Positions 25,390 to 34,021 of a stretch of DNA of 42,216 nucleotides are shown here, piece after piece. Within the stretch, counting starts at the first letter, position 1, and the number at the start of each line of letters is the position of its first letter. A program made the translations under genes and the position numbers. Source of the stretch: Deltaproteobacteria bacterium (lineage in GTDB: Bacteria > UBA10199 > SPLOWO2-01-44-7). The stretch covers positions 1 to 42,216 of the forward strand of contig JAUSII010000042.1 in NCBI GenBank assembly GCA_030648035.1, written 5' to 3'. A model generated the notes under the pieces. It saw nothing but the letters and a program-made list of their open reading frames with translations, was not told the DNA's origin and did no database searches.

Positions 25390-26287
25390 TCAGTTTTTTC
25401 AGGAGACGCCCCGTTTCGTTGTGCAATGAAAATCTTAAATCGGGGAAACATTCTCTTCCTTTTAGATTGTCATATATTTTCAGTATTTCTTCGCCCCTTT
25501 TTTGTGAATCAACGCTGTATTGAATCAAACATGGGATTTTCTTGGCCTCATTGGTTTCCAGAAAGTAATCGGCATATTTTTCCAGTTTTTTCCTTTCTTG
25601 ATTGAGTGACTTGGTATCACGATCAACTTCAAGAAATATTTTTATCGACTGGTTTTCCGGACAAATGATCGCATCTGTAATGAGAAAATCATTATTCCAT
25701 CTTGAGTTGCCAGCCGAATGAAATTGGGATTCTGCAACAGTTCCCAAGGCATGGCGGTGTCTCGGAAACCAATTGACCATTTTAATTCTTTCCATAACTT
25801 CATGACAATTGCCGCCCGTATGGATATCGCAAAAAATGTCTGCAATACGCATGTTGTGAGAGAACTCTTCTTCTTTTGCCGACGGGCAGTGATCCGGGGG
25901 AGGCGTCTCCGGCAAACAGATTTTAATGGCTGTTCTGTAGCCGTTGAATGAAAGATACCAAACGACCATTTTCCCTTCCCTCCCCAGATTTTTGCACATT
26001 TGGAATACAAGGGAGCCATGCCTGTTACAGCCTTCGAAAATAGACTGTGCCGCCCGGGCTTTGTTAAATTCGGAAATGCCGCCGAGCTTAAATATGTGAG
26101 GGTTCATTAGAGCGGGACAACGGAGCAGGGCATTCAGCACCACCTTTTCTTCAGTGCGTGGTGGATCGGAAGCAAAATTCATATTGAGAGGCTTGAACGA
26201 TCGCAGATGTTTGTGGATGGTATATTCACCCGCCTCATCAATTTTTCTTTGGAGTAATGCCAAAATCTTTTCACTCGGTTTCGGCAT
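25364..26287 (-). CDS. Replication-relaxation-like protein, candidate mobilisation/relaxase-accessory factor
   Basis: This 307-residue soluble protein lies within the T4SS operon. The N-terminal ~40-130 region reads as a winged-helix domain (RTEEKVVLNALLRCPALMNP, then SEFNKARAAQSIFEGC). The C-terminal ~200-260 region contains ITDAIICPE, then IKIFLEVDRDTKSLNQERKKLEKY, matching the D...ExDrgt...Kl..Y pattern that I associate with the replication-relaxation family (PF13814) and a PD-(D/E)xK-like fold. No canonical MOB relaxase (three-His or Tyr motif) is seen in the window, which makes this the best candidate for DNA processing. The assignment is from motif memory and not certain. Confidence 0.55.
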   Translation of the reverse strand: MPKPSEKILALLQRKIDEAGEYTIHKHLRSFKPLNMNFASDPPRTEEKVVLNALLRCPALMNPHIFKLGGISEFNKARAAQSIFEGCNRHGSLVFQMCKNLGREGKMVVWYLSFNGYRTAIKICLPETPPPDHCPSAKEEEFSHNMRIADIFCDIHTGGNCHEVMERIKMVNWFPRHRHALGTVAESQFHSAGNSRWNNDFLITDAIICPENQSIKIFLEVDRDTKSLNQERKKLEKYADYFLETNEAKKIPCLIQYSVDSQKRGEEILKIYDNLKGRECFPDLRFSLHNETGRLLKKLIGEYLVKT

Positions 26288-26296
26288 GGTTTCCCC

Positions 26297-27247
26297 CTAA
26301 TAGCCCTGTGTCACCAAAATTTGAATGGGCATATTTGTCGGCAAGGTAACGGTGTAGGACTGTTCTCCCGTATAATTGTTTTGCCCCATTGCGGAGGAAA
26401 GTCCTTCCTTTGAATTTTGCATGGTTTGCCTGGCGAGTTCGCCGAATAAAGACCGGTTTTCCCCCATGACCGAATCCATTCCAAGGCCCACCATTGTGGA
26501 AGCAAAGGAGGTTCCCATCTGGTAAACATTGTCCTCATCCGCTTCGCCCGGAAGGCCGATTGATTTGTCCTGATCCACGGCAACTGCCAAAAGATCATAA
26601 GTTCCGCTTTCACCGGGGATTATGATTTTGTCGAAGCGGATGAGCACGCGGTTTTTCCCCTGTATGCCGGCGGTCTGACCCAGCAGTTTGGCTCCGGTTG
26701 GAACCAGAAGCTTTCCGTTGTTTTCAAAATCCCGATCTACGAAGGCCACTACGGGTAACGGTGTGGTGGAAGCGACTATCTTTCCGTCAATATGAGCTTC
26801 CAATACGGAGGCCGGAGGTACGGATATCTGCCTGCTTTCTGAAGAAGTAGAATCTCCGGTATTCTTAAGGACTTCCATGGTTCCGCCGGTACCCATATTT
26901 CCGGAGTCAAAAAAATCCTCTTGAGGCTTGTTTGGTGTAAATCCACTTATTGAGCGGACTTTTTCGGCTGTAAAGTGTTCGCGTTTTTCTGTTTCATTCG
27001 TGCCAGCGTCGGCTGATAGCGTGTGCTCGGTTTCCTTTGTATTTGGTATTTCGGTGGGTTGATGAAAATAAATGACACTGCATAATATGATAATGAGCAG
27101 GCCCAGAAGAATCAAAAAAACTCCCCGGGTTTTTTTTGTGGAAGTATCTTTAAGCAGACTTTGCGCCTTTCTAAAGTATTCGACAGCCGAAGGCGTTTTT
27201 GGCTTCCCGATCGGGATTCGATGTTCCTTAGAATCGGATGTTTTCAA
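26297..27247 (-). CDS. virB10: VirB10/TrbI-like T4SS core component
   Basis: This 316-residue protein starts at a TTG (27247) behind GGAGGA, inside the 3' end of virB9. A cytoplasmic N-terminus is followed by one TM helix (~42-61), a flexible Ser/Thr/Glu linker and a beta-rich C-terminal domain (~145-316): VLEAHIDGKIVASTTPLPVV, VPTGAKLLGQTAGIQGKNRV, then LPTNMPIQILVTQG. These match the TraB/VirB10/TrbI C-terminal domain, which spans the envelope and senses ATP use by the coupling protein. It lies directly after VirB9, the usual order. The helix pair between the beta strands (~245-290) is the probable outer-membrane antenna. Confidence 0.88.
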   Translation of the reverse strand: MKTSDSKEHRIPIGKPKTPSAVEYFRKAQSLLKDTSTKKTRGVFLILLGLLIIILCSVIYFHQPTEIPNTKETEHTLSADAGTNETEKREHFTAEKVRSISGFTPNKPQEDFFDSGNMGTGGTMEVLKNTGDSTSSESRQISVPPASVLEAHIDGKIVASTTPLPVVAFVDRDFENNGKLLVPTGAKLLGQTAGIQGKNRVLIRFDKIIIPGESGTYDLLAVAVDQDKSIGLPGEADEDNVYQMGTSFASTMVGLGMDSVMGENRSLFGELARQTMQNSKEGLSSAMGQNNYTGEQSYTVTLPTNMPIQILVTQGY

Positions 27248-28022
27248 TTTTAACTCCTCCTGTTTGCTTTCCCTCTTCGGATAGCGTGAAGGTTAACTCC
27301 TGTGAGGAAGATATTTCAAGACGCGGAAGGACGGCGATTCCCCTGACTTCCTCTCCCGGATTTACCACGGCTTTGTCCATTTCCGTTATGACGCCGCCCA
27401 CTTTGTTTGTTTGAACTGGAAGCCCCGTAAGATAGGCACGGGTGAGTACTTCCATTTCCACACCGGCAACTTTCCGGATGTTGCTGCTCCTGTTTTGCAC
27501 GGAAAAAAACATGAAGATATTCGGACCCAAAAAGGCGATCTGCGAGATATCGAAAACAAGGTCATCGGCGTCGGTTTTTCTGCCAATCTTTTTTACATCG
27601 AATTTTTTCAGGAGATCTCTGGCATAGTTGCTTGCCGGTCTGGCTTTGATGGAAAAGGTTGTATTGCCGCCGTACTTGAAGGTGATGGCGTCGTGCAGGA
27701 CGGAAGCTTGGTTAATCAGAGTCAGCATATACCTGTTTTGACGGGTAATGACGGTGAGATTTGATTTGGTACCCTCTTTTCCTTTGGCCGTGCAGACGAT
27801 ATTGCTTCCGGATTGTTCACAAGCGAAAAGGGTTTTGTCACCGAGAAAAGCACGCTGAATGTTTTCCGGAAATTCAATGAGGGTCCCCAATCGTGGCCGC
27901 ACAAGGACCGTCTCTTCCACCGTTTGTCCTTCAATGATGTTTCTTGTGGTCGTTTCGGCTTCCACTTTTGCCGACAGGATAATCCAACAGAGCATCAATA
28001 GGGTGCATGAACGTTTATTCAT
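27228..28022 (-). CDS. virB9: VirB9/TrbG-like T4SS core component
   Basis: This 264-residue protein has a signal peptide (~1-22, ending VEAET). The N-terminal beta domain (~30-110) has TLIEFPENIQRAFLGDKT and NLTVITRQNRYMLTLI, the VirB9/TrbG/TraK pattern where the protein docks on VirB10. The C-terminal half (~150-264) is beta-rich. It overlaps virB8 by 8 bp and virB10 by 20 bp. It forms the outer-membrane core ring with VirB10. No separate VirB7-type lipoprotein gene was found beside it. Confidence 0.8.
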   Translation of the reverse strand: MNKRSCTLLMLCWIILSAKVEAETTTRNIIEGQTVEETVLVRPRLGTLIEFPENIQRAFLGDKTLFACEQSGSNIVCTAKGKEGTKSNLTVITRQNRYMLTLINQASVLHDAITFKYGGNTTFSIKARPASNYARDLLKKFDVKKIGRKTDADDLVFDISQIAFLGPNIFMFFSVQNRSSNIRKVAGVEMEVLTRAYLTGLPVQTNKVGGVITEMDKAVVNPGEEVRGIAVLPRLEISSSQELTFTLSEEGKQTGGVKIENIRF

Positions 28023-28728
28023 TGTCTTGAAGCCCCTTTCGGATATCCGGTATTTCAGTTGCTTTCCAGGCTTTCACGGTTTCAATCGGAATTATTTCGC
28101 TTCGGATGTCATCAATAAGCAGGGCATTGGGCGTTTCTTTGGTTCTCGGAACTCGGCGAAGTCTTAACGAAACTTTAAATCCTTCAACTTCCGGTTTCTC
28201 CTGCAAGCTGTCTTTCGGATACATGTTTCTGGTACCCCACACCTTCACATAGATTAAAGCTCCCGTGTCTTGTTCAATGTTGGTCTTTTCCAGTTTGAGT
28301 TCGGTCCGTATGCCGGCCTTTTTGATTCGTTCGATGCCCTCGTTTTTTTCAAGGTCTTCTTTTTGCAAGCGCTGGAGGTTGGCTGTCATCAGATTCATTG
28401 CCTGGGACAGTTGGTATTCAATAATTTCAGAGTCTGGTGCGATGTAATTCGAAAGAAACGTTTCGATGACATGATCTATTTCTTCCCTTCCGGCAGCCTG
28501 TCCCCGCTTTTGCCGATTATCGATGTAAGCGGCTTTGCCCAAATCATCCACTGTGACGATGTCCGGGGGTCTTTTGGCGACCAAAACAAGAGCAATGGAA
28601 AATACGATGCAAATCAATGAGAGTGAAAGGAGGGACAGCAGCAGCATCCTTCTTTCAGCACGGATATGGTCCCATATTTCGCAGGTTTTAATAGAGTCGT
28701 TTCCCGCGTTGAAGGAGAGAAGGGTCAT
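28015..28728 (-). CDS. virB8: VirB8/TraE-like inner-membrane T4SS component
   Basis: This 237-residue protein has a short cytoplasmic N-terminus, one TM helix (~28-50, LLLSLLSLSLICIVFSIALV) and a periplasmic domain of ~185 residues. The domain includes EEIDHVIETFLSNYIAPDSE and a late VSLRLRRVPRTKETPNALLIDDI, fitting the VirB8/TrbF/TraE NTF2-like fold. The assignment rests on topology, size and position between VirB6 and VirB9 more than on sequence motifs. The start overlaps the virB6 stop by one base (TGATG). Confidence 0.75.
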   Translation of the reverse strand: MTLLSFNAGNDSIKTCEIWDHIRAERRMLLLSLLSLSLICIVFSIALVLVAKRPPDIVTVDDLGKAAYIDNRQKRGQAAGREEIDHVIETFLSNYIAPDSEIIEYQLSQAMNLMTANLQRLQKEDLEKNEGIERIKKAGIRTELKLEKTNIEQDTGALIYVKVWGTRNMYPKDSLQEKPEVEGFKVSLRLRRVPRTKETPNALLIDDIRSEIIPIETVKAWKATEIPDIRKGLQDNE

Positions 28729-29888
28729 CAGGCCCTCCTCTGTCGTTTAAATGGTTTCATTGTTCTATGAGGAGGATGACGGGGGTCGTGGCTGTTTTTG
28801 TCCTCCGGCTTTTTGGGTGTTACGAATGATCTCAATGTTTGCGAAGGATTGACGATGGTTTGAACTATGCCGGAGGGGCCGAGCATGGCTCCCGATGCGG
28901 CACCGGATGCTGCGGATGCCGCTGTACCTCCGGATTGTCCGAAATATCCGATGCTCGATCCCATCAGGGATCCTGTCAAAAGAGATGCGGTGGATCGCAT
29001 GACTCCGATGCCCGATCCGATGACGCCACCTAAAACTGAACCGAGGCTTCCTCCCATATTGAAAACGGTTACGGCCAATGCTGGAACGGCCAAAACGGCA
29101 AAACCGCCGGTTACATTCGCCATGGTATTGTGAATGAGATCGGGCAGAGAGGTTAAAATAAGGCCGCTTCCACCCGTGATCGCCATTTGGCGGCCGATGA
29201 TGGCTCCGAAAAGGGACCAGGAACTGATGGAAATGATCGTCAGAATATAGGTCGGCAACAGATTGAAACGGGGGATGATTGAAAGCGCCACCACAAGAGG
29301 GGCAACGGCATGCAGATAAGTCAGCAATGTTCCCTGCACGACCTTGATTATTTTTACGATGATGAGCACAAACAGATAGGAAAAATAGTTGAACACCTGC
29401 AAAACGATGACCAACGGATTGCTCAGGTTGAAATAAAGAATTTTCATCGCCTCACCGGCTTTTTCCCAGAAACTGCCGTCGGCTTTCAGCGATTTGGCGC
29501 TTTCCGCGAGGCTTTCCCAATAGGATGTGGATCCGGCGATACTTTGTGCCATTCCGTTCATGAAACCTTCTATGAGTCCGAAAATTTTATAAATGAGCAA
29601 ACCCATCAGGGCGGCTGCAAAAAAACCGCCGAGTACTTCGGAAAGATTCGGTTCGCGTCTCACGCTGTTTACGATTTCAATCAGAATGGCGATGGAGAGC
29701 ATAAGGCCCATCAGCTCCCACATGTTGTCACCACCAAGGTGGAGTTTCTTGGCGACTTCCTCGCGATTGGCTTCGATCTTTTCCCTGACCTCCGGAGAGT
29801 CGATAAACGGGTCCTGTCCGGCATGAGCGGGTATTGTAGCCACGCTGAGCACGAAGAGAAAAATCAGATAAAAAAACATTTGTTTCAT
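28728..29888 (-). CDS. virB6: VirB6/TrbL-like polytopic T4SS channel protein
   Basis: This 386-residue protein has a signal peptide (~1-23, ending AHAGQ) and then 6-7 TM helices (~58-75, 88-107, 160-190, 195-215, 218-240, 270-290). A Gly/Ala/Ser-rich segment (~280-350) leads to a basic Pro-rich cytoplasmic tail (PRHPPHRTMKPFKRQRR). This is the layout of VirB6/TrbL, the inner-membrane channel component. It overlaps virB5 by ATGA and virB8 by one base. The glycine-rich stretch resembles TrbL C-termini. Confidence 0.85.
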   Translation of the reverse strand: MKQMFFYLIFLFVLSVATIPAHAGQDPFIDSPEVREKIEANREEVAKKLHLGGDNMWELMGLMLSIAILIEIVNSVRREPNLSEVLGGFFAAALMGLLIYKIFGLIEGFMNGMAQSIAGSTSYWESLAESAKSLKADGSFWEKAGEAMKILYFNLSNPLVIVLQVFNYFSYLFVLIIVKIIKVVQGTLLTYLHAVAPLVVALSIIPRFNLLPTYILTIISISSWSLFGAIIGRQMAITGGSGLILTSLPDLIHNTMANVTGGFAVLAVPALAVTVFNMGGSLGSVLGGVIGSGIGVMRSTASLLTGSLMGSSIGYFGQSGGTAASAASGAASGAMLGPSGIVQTIVNPSQTLRSFVTPKKPEDKNSHDPRHPPHRTMKPFKRQRRA

Positions 29889-30670
29889 TTATTTTGGAGC
29901 TCCTTGTCAATCACTGCTGAAAGCGCCGAGTAGATATCATTCGTGGTCTTGCGACTTTCTTTCTCCCTTGTTTGCCTGTCCAATGTTTCCACGGCGGCCA
30001 TTTGTGTCGTCGCGGCCTGATTTTCCAACAAGTGCTGCAGTCCGGCAGATTGAAGGAAGTTGAGATGTGCACTGATTTGCATGGCGCGACCCGGAGAGGC
30101 CCGATTGATTTCTGGCAGGATACTTTCCATGGAGGATTGCATGTTCGAGAGGAGAGGAAAAGTTCTGCCTCCGGCATCGAGAGCACCGAAAGCGGTTACG
30201 GTTCGAAAAGCATCTCTTGTATTCTGTTGTTTGTCAGGAGTTTTAAAGTCGATGTTCCAAATATCCCCGATCACGCCTGTGATGTCTTCCAGAGTTCCTC
30301 CATGAAGAATTTGTTCCAGGGAAGTGTTGCGAAAACGATCCACCAGATCACCGGCATTTTTGATCCATTCCGAAATTTGGGCCGCTTTTGGGTCATGAAA
30401 ATCGGTTTCATCCAGAACGCCCTGATCCAATGCAAAATCATGGGGCATCTCAATGCCGCCGAATACCCGCTCTACTTTTAAAAGCAGATCTTTGAACAAG
30501 GTTACACCTTGCCTTGCCAGTCCGATGGACTGATTGAGTTTTTCACTTTGCCGGACGCTTTCGGAAAGAATCCTTCCCAATACGGCGGTATCGGTAAACC
30601 AGCTTGCGAAAGCGGGACTGGCTGTAGAGCATGTCAGAATAAGGATCATTATTTTTAACCGTGTTGTCAT
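29885..30670 (-). CDS. virB5: VirB5/TrbJ-like T4SS periplasmic component
   Basis: This 261-residue protein has a signal peptide (~1-23, SPAFASWF) and an otherwise largely helical mature protein. It opens with TAVLGRILSESVRQSEKLN and ends with long amphipathic helices (QTREKESRKTTNDIYSALSA), as in VirB5/TrbJ proteins, the minor pilus-tip or assembly subunits. It overlaps virB4 by ATGA with a GGAGG-like site (CGGAGG) before the start, and lies between VirB4 and VirB6, the standard position. Sequence conservation in this family is low, so the call relies on helical content and order. Confidence 0.75.
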   Translation of the reverse strand: MTTRLKIMILILTCSTASPAFASWFTDTAVLGRILSESVRQSEKLNQSIGLARQGVTLFKDLLLKVERVFGGIEMPHDFALDQGVLDETDFHDPKAAQISEWIKNAGDLVDRFRNTSLEQILHGGTLEDITGVIGDIWNIDFKTPDKQQNTRDAFRTVTAFGALDAGGRTFPLLSNMQSSMESILPEINRASPGRAMQISAHLNFLQSAGLQHLLENQAATTQMAAVETLDRQTREKESRKTTNDIYSALSAVIDKELQNK

Positions 30671-33219
30671 TTTTCCTCCGCTATGAATCCTTTCGGATTC
30701 TCTTTTGAAAGTTGTTTCAGTATTTCCATCAAAGTTGCTTCAGGCAGGTTTTGTTTTAGTAGGTCTTCCAATTTTCGATCTCTGGGATTTGTTGTGGAGA
30801 GCCAGTAGAGCAGGGGCGTTGCATAAAGAGTTACGGCTGTACTGAACTCGTCTGTTTGGAAAAGGGCTTGCGAATATTCGCCTCTGCTCATGGTCAGATG
30901 CTTGGCCAGATCAAGTTCCCTATCGGTCAATTGCAGGATTTTTTGCATCTCTTCCGGATTTTCCCGCAATTTGAGGATCCAACGTATCTTGCTCTGGTTG
31001 AGCACGGTCTTGGAAGACTTGGATTGCTGAAAATCACTGGATCCTTGCGTCGACAACATCATGGAGAGGTGATGCTTTCTTCCCATGCGCGCATGCCCGT
31101 CAAAAAAGAGTTCCCCTGATCGATGGGACATGGGCACCCAGATTTCGTCGCCGATGAAAATCTTTGGATCGTGGTCCTGAATCATTTTTTGGAATAACAA
31201 ATGGGTGATCGTGCTCATAATGACGCCTTGCAGGCGTTTTTTGTCTTCAAGACTTCCCAGCAAGTCAAAGCAGAATATGGGCTTGCTGATTTCAAGGGGT
31301 TGGCTTCCAGAAAACACTTTGGAGTAGGGCCCTTGTGTCCATGGGTTCAATTTTTTACCGAGCACTTTGGCAAGCTGGATATCTTCGGCATCTTTTGAAT
31401 AGCGGTCGTATTCTTGCAGAGTTTTTTGCAGCGCTCCAAAGTTGGGAACAGAGCTGGAATGTTTGTAAGTAAGGCGAATGGCTTGTTCCAACACGGAATA
31501 GTCGAGCATCCCCAAGGCTTCCTGCCCCTGATCAATGACCATTTGCTCGGCGATGGAGGCAATGGTGCTGATGGTGTGGGCGTTGAAGTTACCACTTTGG
31601 GCATCCCAGATGGCTTGACCGTGGATAAAAGGGTTGATGGAAACTTTTGGGTTATTAAGATCAAAATCGACATATTGGCCGCCCCAGATTTGAGTGAATT
31701 TTCTGTAGGATCCGCCGACATCGAGGATGAAAATTCGCAAGTCCGGATTTTTAAGCAGATAGAGATTGAGCAGAATGTTGATGAGAAAGCTTTTGCCCAT
31801 TCCGGTTTGGCCGATGACAATCTGGACAAAGGAAGAGAGTTCGGCGCTGAAAGGTGAAAATCTAAAAATGGTTTGGCGATCGGTATGCAACAGGGCCCAT
31901 GCCTCTTTGGTTCCTTCGCACGGTCGACACAAAGGCAGGAGGTCTGCGGCATTTTGTGCGGTGCATGTCTGCAACCGGTCTTTTCCGAGGTTGGAACCGC
32001 CTGGGAGGGAGGCCACGAAATATTTTAGCTGGCAGTATTCCTCTGTTCTTGCGGAAGCACTTTGGAGTTTTTGAGCCGTCATCAAAACGGTTTTGGTCCT
32101 TCTGTCCAGTTCTTCTTCACTCTCCCCCGTGATGACCAAACTGATACCGACGGAAACGAGTTTTTCTCCCGATTTGGTCAACAGTTCGTCTATCTCATCA
32201 ATCTCCTGCACGGCCACTTCCGTCGGGGCGTTCTTGAATTTTCTGTTGTAGTCTATCCCCAGGAAAAGTCGTTTACGGCGTCCTTTGGCCCGGATTTTTT
32301 CCAGAAGCTGCTGGGTGTTTACAGGGGTTATTGCCACGGTCATCCGAAACGGAAAATCGAGAGCGTAAAGGAACGCATCCATCATGGCCGGATAGGTATT
32401 GTCCGGGAAGTGGTTGAACGTGATAACGCGGATGAAAGTTTCATCCAGAATAAGACGGTTTTCATATTCTTCACAACTGGAAGCGGTCAGTTTTTCCCTG
32501 AGCGACATGAAAAGTTTCGGGACTTCATTAAGAGGATCATTTTTAAAGTTAAATGATTCGGCAGATTTGTTTTCTCCGTGTAGAAGAAATTTTTTTGGAT
32601 TCAGCCACTCGCATAGCAGTCGGCTATATTCCTCTTCCTTCATTGGTTTTACAAGAACAGGACGGGAAAATTGCGAAAGGTGTCTGATGATGTCGTGGCA
32701 AGCTTTATTCAAATCCCGGAGGGCTTCCCGGTGTTTTTTTCCGAAAACGGATGCTCTTTTTCTATTCGGCCCAAGAATTTGATGAAACCATGCTTTCATT
32801 TTCCCAAAATACCCACCCCTTTCATCTTTGAATCGTTTGGTGAGAAAGAGGTAAATCCGAATGCGCCGCCCCAAAGAGGTGTGCATGATTTTTTGCCGGT
32901 CATCGAAAATCAGTTTTTGTATTTCATTTTTTAAAGTCAGATTCCGGTTGAATTGAGATATCTCTTCCTGGATTTGGTCGTCGGAGACATAAAAGAATTG
33001 AAGCTCTATGTCAGAACTTATTGAAACTATTAAGTTTTTTAGGTGATTTGATAATTCATTGAGTTGCGTATCCGGAAGGGTCCAAGTGTCCAAGCCGGAG
33101 AGCATCAATCCCTTGGTGTAGGAGCCGTCGGCATGCACCAACATGTCCTCTTCCACAGCCAGATAGGGGATTTCATAGGCAAAGGGAGTCGCATTTTCTT
33201 TGAAGATATTTCTGGCCAT
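30667..33219 (-). CDS. virB4: VirB4/TraC-type T4SS ATPase
   Basis: This 850-residue protein is preceded by an AGGGAG site that overlaps the end of virB3. The N-terminal domain (~1-440) has PYLAVEEDMLVHADGSYTKG, typical of TraC/VirB4. The P-loop domain has Walker A IGQTGMGKSF (~469-478), IFILDVGGSYRKF, Walker B KIFIGDEIWVP (~700) and a following LSTQGSSDF. It energises pilus assembly and substrate transfer at the inner membrane. Its length is normal for TraC/VirB4 and no disruption is visible. No VirB11 ATPase gene lies in the window, which resembles F-type systems. Confidence 0.93.
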   Translation of the reverse strand: MARNIFKENATPFAYEIPYLAVEEDMLVHADGSYTKGLMLSGLDTWTLPDTQLNELSNHLKNLIVSISSDIELQFFYVSDDQIQEEISQFNRNLTLKNEIQKLIFDDRQKIMHTSLGRRIRIYLFLTKRFKDERGGYFGKMKAWFHQILGPNRKRASVFGKKHREALRDLNKACHDIIRHLSQFSRPVLVKPMKEEEYSRLLCEWLNPKKFLLHGENKSAESFNFKNDPLNEVPKLFMSLREKLTASSCEEYENRLILDETFIRVITFNHFPDNTYPAMMDAFLYALDFPFRMTVAITPVNTQQLLEKIRAKGRRKRLFLGIDYNRKFKNAPTEVAVQEIDEIDELLTKSGEKLVSVGISLVITGESEEELDRRTKTVLMTAQKLQSASARTEEYCQLKYFVASLPGGSNLGKDRLQTCTAQNAADLLPLCRPCEGTKEAWALLHTDRQTIFRFSPFSAELSSFVQIVIGQTGMGKSFLINILLNLYLLKNPDLRIFILDVGGSYRKFTQIWGGQYVDFDLNNPKVSINPFIHGQAIWDAQSGNFNAHTISTIASIAEQMVIDQGQEALGMLDYSVLEQAIRLTYKHSSSVPNFGALQKTLQEYDRYSKDAEDIQLAKVLGKKLNPWTQGPYSKVFSGSQPLEISKPIFCFDLLGSLEDKKRLQGVIMSTITHLLFQKMIQDHDPKIFIGDEIWVPMSHRSGELFFDGHARMGRKHHLSMMLSTQGSSDFQQSKSSKTVLNQSKIRWILKLRENPEEMQKILQLTDRELDLAKHLTMSRGEYSQALFQTDEFSTAVTLYATPLLYWLSTTNPRDRKLEDLLKQNLPEATLMEILKQLSKENPKGFIAEEK

Positions 33220-33220
33220 T

Positions 33221-33481
33221 TTATCTCCCTCCGTTGGACCAACGGTGTCTGCGTGTAAAAAAACGGATCAGCTCCGCAAGATATCCTCGCGGTTTGTTGA
33301 GTTTGACGAGTCGAAGGATAGCGGCAAAGAGCAGACAGGCGGTCAGGTTTGTTATTAATCCAAAATCGAAAATATTGCCCAGATTGAAAACAAAAAAGAT
33401 GAGAAATAGATCGATAATTTCAAAGCCAAATAGCAAATCTTTCGTGTCGATATTCCTATAGACTTTGTGAACTTCGAGCAT
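33221..33481 (-). CDS. virB3: VirB3/TraL-like small membrane protein
   Basis: The start is set at 33481, where AAGGAGG lies 5 nt upstream of the ATG, giving 86 residues (a longer open frame to 33637 runs into virB2). The protein has two close hydrophobic segments (~20-40 and ~41-58) and a basic C-terminus (KPRGYLAELIRFFTRRHRW), as in VirB3/TraL. The N-terminus MLEVHKVYRNIDTKDLLFG is a typical cytoplasmic lead-in. It lies between the pilin and VirB4 as in most VirB operons and is needed for pilus assembly with VirB4. Confidence 0.8.
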   Translation of the reverse strand: MLEVHKVYRNIDTKDLLFGFEIIDLFLIFFVFNLGNIFDFGLITNLTACLLFAAILRLVKLNKPRGYLAELIRFFTRRHRWSNGGR

Positions 33482-33491
33482 TCTTTCCTCC

Positions 33492-33782
33492 TTACATTCC
33501 CAATTGCACAAAAAACCGTATGAGAGAGGGGGCGCTGGCGATAATCGCAACACCGACGCATATTTTGAAAACGATGGTGTAGCTTTTCTGTTCAACAGCC
33601 AGCCAGACAGAAACCACTCCGAATATGAGAGCCACAATTCCGGCCGGAGCGGCGAGTTGCCTCATATATGTTCCCAGCCGAATGAGAAAGTTGGAGGCTG
33701 GATCCTGTGCCCAGGCTGGTTGTGAAATAATTGTGAAGAGTATCAGTGTCCCTGCGGAGAACAGCTTGTTCAGTTGTTTCAT
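33492..33782 (-). CDS. virB2: VirB2/TrbC-like pilin
   Basis: The start is set at 33782, where TAGGAGGTTCC precedes the ATG; 96 residues. A signal peptide (~1-25, cleaved after AWA) is followed by mature QDPASNF and two TM helices (~48-66 and ~73-90) joined by a short polar loop (EQKSYT), the fold of VirB2/TrbC pilins. It is the first gene of the T4SS operon, 11 nt after the predicted start of a sigma54 promoter. Confidence 0.85.
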   Translation of the reverse strand: MKQLNKLFSAGTLILFTIISQPAWAQDPASNFLIRLGTYMRQLAAPAGIVALIFGVVSVWLAVEQKSYTIVFKICVGVAIIASAPSLIRFFVQLGM

Positions 33783-33804
33783 GGAACCTCCTACACCCTG
33801 TTTT

Positions 33805-33820
33805 GCAATGAACGTGCCAA
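33805..33820 (-). promoter_or_regulatory. Sigma54 promoter of the T4SS operon
   Basis: The minus-strand sequence is TTGGCACG-TTCA-TTGC, an exact consensus match with GG-N10-GC spacing. The predicted start is about 33793, leaving an 11-nt leader that is almost entirely the AGGAGG ribosome site of virB2. Confidence 0.9.
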
Positions 33821-33881
33821 GTCGTGGAGCATGCATGACAGTGTAAATTCAGATATTTGGCGAACAAGAGTTCTGCTGGGA

Positions 33882-33908
33882 GGGAAAGAACCTTTCCCTT
33901 GTGGGAAA
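33882..33908. promoter_or_regulatory. Three-half-site operator between the divergent T4SS and OMP promoters (probable sigma54 enhancer)
   Basis: The plus strand reads GGGAAAGAACCTTTCCC (33882-33898), then TTGT and GGGAAA (33903-33908). Read toward the T4SS promoter it is TTTCCCAC-AA-GGGAAAG-GTTC-TTTCCC. The xis/int promoter at 38377 carries the same arrangement upstream. It lies 61 bp upstream of the T4SS promoter and 84 bp upstream of the promoter at 33993, so it could serve both. Confidence 0.75.
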
Positions 33909-33992
33909 AAATCTTGCCCAAATTTTTGAAGAACCCAAATCGATTTTTTTGAAAACAGACGTTAAATCGCCAGTTTTTTAAAAAAACTCCTT

Positions 33993-34008
33993 TTGGCATG
34001 CCGCTTGC
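33993..34008 (+). promoter_or_regulatory. Sigma54 promoter of the OMP-to-M23 gene set
   Basis: TTGGCATG-CCGC-TTGC is a consensus match with exact spacing. The predicted start is about 34020, only ~2 nt before the ATG at 34022, so the message would be essentially leaderless. The 33783-34021 gap holds this promoter, the operator at 33882 and the divergent T4SS promoter. Confidence 0.88.
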
Positions 34009-34021
34009 TTAAGAGAGTGGC

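Noticed and set aside
29310-29933. 207-codon plus-strand ORF
   Set aside because: It is antisense to virB6/virB5, which show a signal peptide, membrane helices and coupled overlaps; the His/Gln/Phe-rich translation looks like a shadow.
33221-33637. Longer virB3 start (52 extra residues)
   Set aside because: The extension overlaps virB2 by ~150 bp; the ATG at 33481 with AAGGAGG gives the normal VirB3 length.
33492-33836. Longer virB2 start (18 extra residues)
   Set aside because: The upstream start lies before the predicted transcription start at ~33793, whereas the internal ATG at 33782 has AGGAGG and a proper signal peptide.
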